Source of the DNA: an uncultured Alphaproteobacteria bacterium
Lineage (GTDB): Bacteria; Pseudomonadota; Alphaproteobacteria; Rickettsiales; UBA1997
Assembly (NCBI GenBank): GCA_903837365.1
Contig: CAILUF010000295.1
Coordinates: 1 to 11,678, forward strand
Direction: 5' to 3'
DNA: 11,678 bases
This document shows positions 7,517 through 11,678 of the stretch, piece by piece. The position numbers and the translations under genes are program-made. Positions within the stretch are counted from its first letter, which is position 1. The number at the start of each line of letters is the position of its first letter. The notes below the pieces were generated by a model, which saw nothing but the letters and a program-made list of their open reading frames with translations, was not told the origin of the DNA and did no database searches.

Positions 7517-9478
7517 ATGATAAAAAAAATTAGAAATTTTTTATTTGGTGCTCCGCGCAATCCATTTGACAAAGAAACTAGAAAAAGCATTTCTCTGGTG
7601 GCGTTTTTGGCGTGGATTGGCCTTGGTGCAGATGGAATTTCATCTTCTTGCTATGGTCCAGAAGAGGCATTTCTTGCTCTTGCAACTCACGAAGAATTGG
7701 CAATCTATTTAGCTATTGCTACAGCTTTTACTGTCTTCATTATTTCTTACGCTTACACTCAGGTAATTGAACTTTTCCCAAATGGCGGTGGAGGATATCG
7801 CGTTGCTACGCGATTACTTGGAAAATATGCTGGATTGGTTTCGGGTTCGGCTTTAATTATCGATTACGTTTTGACAATTGCGATTTCAATTGCCAGTGGT
7901 ATTGATGCAATTTTTAGTTTTTTACCTGCCGAATTTCAGCAAGTAAAGATGGTCATGGCGATATTTTTAGTTGCAGTATTGGCAATATTGAATTTGCGTG
8001 GTATGAAGGAATCAATCAAATTTCTTTTACCTATTTTTCTAGGTTTTATTATTACTCATTTTTTATTAATTATTTACGGCATTGTTGCGCATCGCCATGG
8101 TATTTCCGAGCTAGTTCCCCAAGCTTTTGCAGAAAGTAAAGATATGAAAAATTCACTTGGCTGGTTCATGCTTTTATCAATTTTTTTGAAAGCATTTTCA
8201 ATGGGAGGTGGAACCTATACGGGATTAGAAGCGGTTTCAAATAATGTTAATACTTTATCAGAGCCGAGAGTTAGAACTGCTAAAATTACAATGTTTTTAG
8301 TAGCAATTTCATTAGCTTTTATGGCTGCAGGAATTATCCTGATCTACTTGCTTTGGGGTGTTACTAAGGTTGATGGTCAAACTTTAAATGCAACAGTATT
8401 TTATGCGATTACTTCTGATTTACATTTTGGGGATGTTAATGTTGGATTAATTGCTGTTCCAATAGTTTTAATTTTTGAGGCTGGACTCTTGGTGGTTGCA
8501 GCAAATGCAGGATTTTTGGCTGGTCCAAATGTTATCGCCAATATGGCAAGCGATGAGTGGATGCCAAAATCATTTAGTTCGCTTTCTAGTAGATTGGTTG
8601 TTAAAAATGGTGTTTTATTTATGGCGATTTCGGCAATTGCAACCTTGATTATCACGCAAGGTTCGGTGCATATTTTGGTAGTTTTATATTCGATCAATGT
8701 TTTCATAACTTTTTCACTATCACTGTTGGGTCTTACAATCTATTGGATTCGTCATCGTCGACGTAAAAGAGAATGGTTGTCAAAATTTTTAATTGCCTTA
8801 ATTGGTTTTATTGTTTGTTTTGCAATTTTAGCAATAACAATTTTTGAAAAATTTTATGAAGGTGGTTGGATAACATTGCTAATAACTACGGTATCAGTTG
8901 GGATTGGCTTGGTCATTAAAAATACATATTTGCGTTTCAAGCGCAATCTAGCTCAGAAGGAAACAATGTTTTATAGCTATGGCAGTGAAAGCTGTGAACA
9001 AAATAACGAGGCTATTGATAAATCTGCTCCAACCGCAGCGATCATTGTTGATCAAACTTTTGGAAGTGGCATGAATTGTTTACTTGAAATAAAAAAATTA
9101 TTTCCAGGAATTTTTAAAAATTTTATTTTCGTTACCGTTGGCGAACTTGATTCGAATACTTTTAGCGAAGAAAAGAGATGGCGTGATATGCGTCGCAGAA
9201 CCAAAAGCGTTTTAAATAAATATAAAAATTATTGCAATGCCAATGGAAGATTCGCCAAAGCTTATATTGGCTATGATACTGATATCGTTGAAAAGCTTTC
9301 ACAGCTTACTGATCGAGTTGCCAAAGATTATCAGAATGTAGTTTTTTTTGGAACTAAATTTATTTTTGATAATGAAAATATTTTTACCCAAATTTTATTT
9401 AACCACGTGCCTTATATCATGCAAAGAAGACTTCATGTTAAAGGTTTGAATATGGTTATTTTGCCAATGAAAATTTAG
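7517..9478 (+). CDS. KimA/YdaO-like APC-superfamily permease, probable K+ importer
   Basis: This is a 653-residue inner-membrane permease of the APC superfamily, most like the KimA (YdaO) potassium importers. About twelve hydrophobic segments cover residues 25-475. A cytoplasmic tail follows, with an alpha/beta domain (about 505-650) resembling the universal-stress-like domain of such transporters. From memory of the Bacillus subtilis KimA structure, the K+ ligands include D36, Y43, D117, Y118, T121, T230 and E233. The equivalents visible here are D39 and Y46 in ADGISSSCYG, D116, Y117 and T120 in IDYVLT, and T235 and E238 in TYTGLEAVSN. The FPNGGGGYRVA motif also matches. General amino-acid transport is the alternative. 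The gene stands alone, 97 bases after trpF. Its stop codon lies inside the first of three 14-bp tandem repeats. Confidence 0.82.
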   Translation: MIKKIRNFLFGAPRNPFDKETRKSISLVAFLAWIGLGADGISSSCYGPEEAFLALATHEELAIYLAIATAFTVFIISYAYTQVIELFPNGGGGYRVATRLLGKYAGLVSGSALIIDYVLTIAISIASGIDAIFSFLPAEFQQVKMVMAIFLVAVLAILNLRGMKESIKFLLPIFLGFIITHFLLIIYGIVAHRHGISELVPQAFAESKDMKNSLGWFMLLSIFLKAFSMGGGTYTGLEAVSNNVNTLSEPRVRTAKITMFLVAISLAFMAAGIILIYLLWGVTKVDGQTLNATVFYAITSDLHFGDVNVGLIAVPIVLIFEAGLLVVAANAGFLAGPNVIANMASDEWMPKSFSSLSSRLVVKNGVLFMAISAIATLIITQGSVHILVVLYSINVFITFSLSLLGLTIYWIRHRRRKREWLSKFLIALIGFIVCFAILAITIFEKFYEGGWITLLITTVSVGIGLVIKNTYLRFKRNLAQKETMFYSYGSESCEQNNEAIDKSAPTAAIIVDQTFGSGMNCLLEIKKLFPGIFKNFIFVTVGELDSNTFSEEKRWRDMRRRTKSVLNKYKNYCNANGRFAKAYIGYDTDIVEKLSQLTDRVAKDYQNVVFFGTKFIFDNENIFTQILFNHVPYIMQRRLHVKGLNMVILPMKI

Positions 9479-9508
9479 CTATGAAAATTTAGCTATGAAA
9501 ATTTAGCT
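9467..9508. repeat. Three perfect 14-bp tandem repeats at the permease stop codon
   Basis: The unit ATGAAAATTTAGCT occurs three times without mismatch at 9467-9480, 9481-9494 and 9495-9508. A partial fourth copy (ATGAA) begins at 9509. The first copy encodes the permease's last residues Met-Lys-Ile and its TAG stop. The array is 42 bases, a multiple of three. It looks like a slipped-strand expansion and may vary in copy number between strains. Confidence 0.95.
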
Positions 9509-9569
9509 ATGAATTTTAATAACAAATTTACTGGCAAATCTAAGCACAAAAAAATTTAATCAATAAAAT

Positions 9570-10652
9570 ATGAAAAAAATTATTCTAATTTCTTTGCTGA
9601 TTTTCGTTTTAAATTCTTGTCAAAATATTGGCGATACAGCAATTTTACAAAAAAAATTACAACCAACTTGGCAAAGTTTTTTTAAAAATAATTATAGCGA
9701 TGACTCTGAAATTAAAGTAATGATTGCTACAAATCGGATGCGAAAAAGTGCAGATTTCGGTTGTGGTGATGAAAATTTTGGCGTAGATTTTGATAAAATA
9801 ATTACTTACGGATCTTGTAGTATCAAGGTTTCTAAGCTTCACGAAATCGGCAATATTTCCTCTTCCAAAGATAATAATGAAAATTTCAAAATTACTAATT
9901 CAAAAAATTTAAGCGAACAAGAATTTTTCAATGAACTTAAAAATAATTCAGTAACGCCATTAGTTTTTGTCCATGGTTTTAATGTACGATATAAGGAAGC
10001 GATTCTTCGCGCATCGCAAATTGCTTATGATTTAAAATATCAAGGCCCAGTAATTTTATTTACTTGGCCATCAGGTGCAAAAGATGGTTTTTTTGATGAA
10101 ACATTGCTTAACAAAACCTACGAGCTCAATGCTCAAAATGTAAAATCATCAATTATGCCCTTTATGCAATTTCTTGAAAGTTTTAAAAAAAATAAAATCA
10201 AAATTAATTTAATGATTCATTCGATGGGGCATCAATTAGCATTGGTTGGAATCGATAATATTGCTAAAAATTCTCATGAAATTTTAATTAATGAATTATT
10301 CCTAAATGCTCCTGATTATGAAGCGCAAGCTTTTAAATTAATTGCTAAAAATATTAAAAAAATTACCAATCATATCACGATTTATTGTTCAAAAAATGAT
10401 AAAGCGATGACTGCATCCAAAATATTTAATAAAAATGATCGCCTTGGCGATTGCACAAATATCGATGAAGTCGATGTTATAAATGTTAGCGCTATTGATG
10501 ACTCTGCGCTTGGGTTAGGGCACGGATATTATTCCTCGCGAAGCATTTTAAATGATATGTTTTTAACTTTACTTGGTATCGATGCAAAGCAGAGATTATT
10601 CATCGTCAATAGCTCTAAAACTCAAAATGAAAAATATATCCTTAGAAAATAA
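9570..10652 (+). CDS. Lipoprotein alpha/beta hydrolase, DUF900 type
   Basis: This is a 360-residue predicted lipoprotein with an alpha/beta-hydrolase fold of the DUF900 family (PF05990), whose substrates are mostly unknown. The signal peptide ends in lipobox LNSC with cysteine at 17. The family N-terminal signature appears as MIATNRMRKSADFG, then a YGSCSIKVSKLHEIG stretch. The oxyanion-region motif FVHGFN has H135-G136, and FTWPSG is typical. The nucleophile is S218 in IHSMGHQ, a variant of GxSxG with His at the first position, as is common in this family. The acid is probably D277 in YCSKNDKAM, and the histidine H318 in GLGHGYY. The triad appears complete, so an active esterase- or lipase-like enzyme on the periplasmic face of a membrane is likely. 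The gene is followed by a convergent gene. Confidence 0.87.
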   Translation: MKKIILISLLIFVLNSCQNIGDTAILQKKLQPTWQSFFKNNYSDDSEIKVMIATNRMRKSADFGCGDENFGVDFDKIITYGSCSIKVSKLHEIGNISSSKDNNENFKITNSKNLSEQEFFNELKNNSVTPLVFVHGFNVRYKEAILRASQIAYDLKYQGPVILFTWPSGAKDGFFDETLLNKTYELNAQNVKSSIMPFMQFLESFKKNKIKINLMIHSMGHQLALVGIDNIAKNSHEILINELFLNAPDYEAQAFKLIAKNIKKITNHITIYCSKNDKAMTASKIFNKNDRLGDCTNIDEVDVINVSAIDDSALGLGHGYYSSRSILNDMFLTLLGIDAKQRLFIVNSSKTQNEKYILRK

Positions 10653-10744
10653 TTTTTTTGCTAGTTTACAATAAAATTTAATTATTAATAACAAATTATA
10701 ATTACTAACAAGAAAATCAAATAGGTTTTAAAAATTTTAAAAAA

Positions 10745-11641
10745 TTATTTTATTGACCATTTTTTTTGTAGATATTTGTTAACCTCATCTACATCTGCAT
10801 CACCAAGAAAGGATTCGATTATTATTAATTCGCCAATCATGCCTTTATACCACCAAAAAGAATTCGCTTCCCTTGCTCCAATTCTTAAATCTTCGTCACC
10901 ATTTGGCGAGGGAAGCGTCGTTAATGGTCCGCCATTTTTTGACGGAGCTAAATCTTTTTTACCATTAACATAAACATTTAAACCAGAATTGCTTAATCCA
11001 CCATTATATGAAAATGCAACAATTGTATTAGTATTGATAAGTGTTTGCGACGAAGATATTTGAATGTAGTTTGTTGATTGATGTCCTGCTATGGTAAATA
11101 TTACATTGCTAGGTGGAAATGTAATAATTGACCAACCCTTGCCATCAACCCAATTATCTTGCTTGGCAATTACTATTCCCGGTATAGCAGAAGGTTTAAA
11201 GACAAGAAAAATTGTAAATTTACTATTTGATTCAAATCCGGCAAGAACGCCCATTGTCATCCAATCATCAGCGCCATCAAAGTTAATTGCCGGTAGTCCA
11301 TTAATGCCGTCTCCAATATATTTTGGTTTATAAGTTGCATTTGATTGAGTGGCATTATTTTTAAAAGAAGATTGAGGATTGATATCTTTCCATGTGCTAA
11401 TTTGTAATTGGTCTTGAGCTTCAGCGGAATCAAAACTTTCACTCAATGTTGATTCTAGCCACAGAGTTACATTTTTAAAAGATGGCACGGGAGAGCTAAG
11501 TGTTAGTGATCGAGCAGATTGTATTTTCATTGCTTTAATTAATCTTGATGATTGCGTAACACCTGCAACCAAGATCCCAATGATTAAAATCACGATTGAT
11601 AATTCAATTAATGAAAAAGCTTTATTGTTTATTAATTTCAT
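10745..11641 (-). CDS. Type IV prepilin-like protein with LamG-like domain
   Basis: This is a 298-residue protein with a class III (type IV pilin) signal: a short basic leader, then A8|FSLIELS, with F9 as the processed, methylatable residue and E13 at +5. The hydrophobic helix runs to about residue 30 (IVILIIGILVAGV). The -1 residue is Ala instead of the usual Gly; this is tolerated in some prepilins. From about 55 on there is a LamG/concanavalin-like jelly-roll domain, recognisable by LWLES, ISTWKDINPQS, the INGLPAINFDGADDWM segment, FTIFLVFKP, LNVYVNGKKD, and IGELIIIESFLGDADVDEVNKYL near the end. Such domains often bind glycans or proteins. The likely role is a surface or pseudopilus-associated adhesin, processed by a prepilin peptidase encoded elsewhere. 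It is convergent with the hydrolase gene, with 92 bases between. Confidence 0.87.
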   Translation of the reverse strand: MKLINNKAFSLIELSIVILIIGILVAGVTQSSRLIKAMKIQSARSLTLSSPVPSFKNVTLWLESTLSESFDSAEAQDQLQISTWKDINPQSSFKNNATQSNATYKPKYIGDGINGLPAINFDGADDWMTMGVLAGFESNSKFTIFLVFKPSAIPGIVIAKQDNWVDGKGWSIITFPPSNVIFTIAGHQSTNYIQISSSQTLINTNTIVAFSYNGGLSNSGLNVYVNGKKDLAPSKNGGPLTTLPSPNGDEDLRIGAREANSFWWYKGMIGELIIIESFLGDADVDEVNKYLQKKWSIK

Positions 11642-11678
11642 AATTTAAAAATTTCTTATAAAAATTTATTATTTTCAA

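Noticed and set aside
9509..9559. A 16-codon open frame just after the tandem repeats as an independent small gene
   Set aside because: It has no ribosome binding site and is better explained as a former in-frame C-terminal tail of the permease.
10653..10744. Inverted repeats between the convergent hydrolase and prepilin genes (7-bp TAATTAT/ATAATTA, and TTGCTAGT/ACTAACAA with one mismatch)
   Set aside because: The arms are A/T-only or imperfect with long loops, and the T run lies before the stem, not after it, on either strand. They do not make a convincing terminator.
11642..11678. Possible promoter upstream of the prepilin gene (TTGAAA with a TATAAG on the minus strand)
   Set aside because: The spacing between the two hexamers is about 12 bases, too short for a sigma-70 promoter, and such hexamers are common in AT-rich sequence.

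Overview
The window is an A+T-rich bacterial chromosome segment with short intergenic gaps (none over about 100 bases), ATG starts, few Shine-Dalgarno-like sites, and TGA used as a stop (rnpA, fixH). It contains an RnpA, a fixHIS cbb3-oxidase assembly set, a SPOR lipoprotein and DacF run, and a prepilin with an A|FSLIELS processing site. Together these point to an alphaproteobacterium, most likely in or near Rickettsiales. A Midichloria-like lineage is attractive because, as I recall, those bacteria keep a cbb3 oxidase that Rickettsia lacks. The taxonomic call is inference.

Layout, all on the + strand unless noted. (1) Positions 2-493: the 3' part of rnpA (RNase P protein), overlapping fixH by four bases. 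(2) 490-3638: fixH, fixI and fixS, tightly packed, encoding copper import and maturation proteins for cbb3-type cytochrome oxidase; fixS is a 53-residue gene. A weak hairpin followed by a T run comes next. (3) 3734-7419: a second compact run of a SPOR-domain lipoprotein, an unrecognised lipoprotein, a DacF-type D-Ala-D-Ala carboxypeptidase, YbaB/EbfC and TrpF. The first three are envelope or cell-wall proteins; YbaB and TrpF appear to be riders in the same transcription unit. An AT-rich hairpin follows trpF. (4) 7517-9478: a KimA-like APC-superfamily permease, probably a potassium importer, whose 3' end is occupied by three perfect 14-bp tandem repeats that carry the stop codon. (5) 9570-10652: a lipoprotein alpha/beta hydrolase of the DUF900 type. 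(6) 10745-11641, minus strand and convergent with (5): a type IV prepilin-like protein with a LamG/concanavalin-like C-terminal domain.

Most of the window is recognisable core metabolism and envelope function. I do not see a convincing new multi-gene system. The less ordinary points are an RnpA with an unusually long insert and an altered RNR motif, the repeat expansion that appears to have truncated the permease C-terminus, the unrecognised lipoprotein fixed between a SPOR protein and DacF, an orphan TrpF, and the prepilin-LamG fusion. No tRNA, rRNA, CRISPR array, insertion sequence or phage gene was seen.
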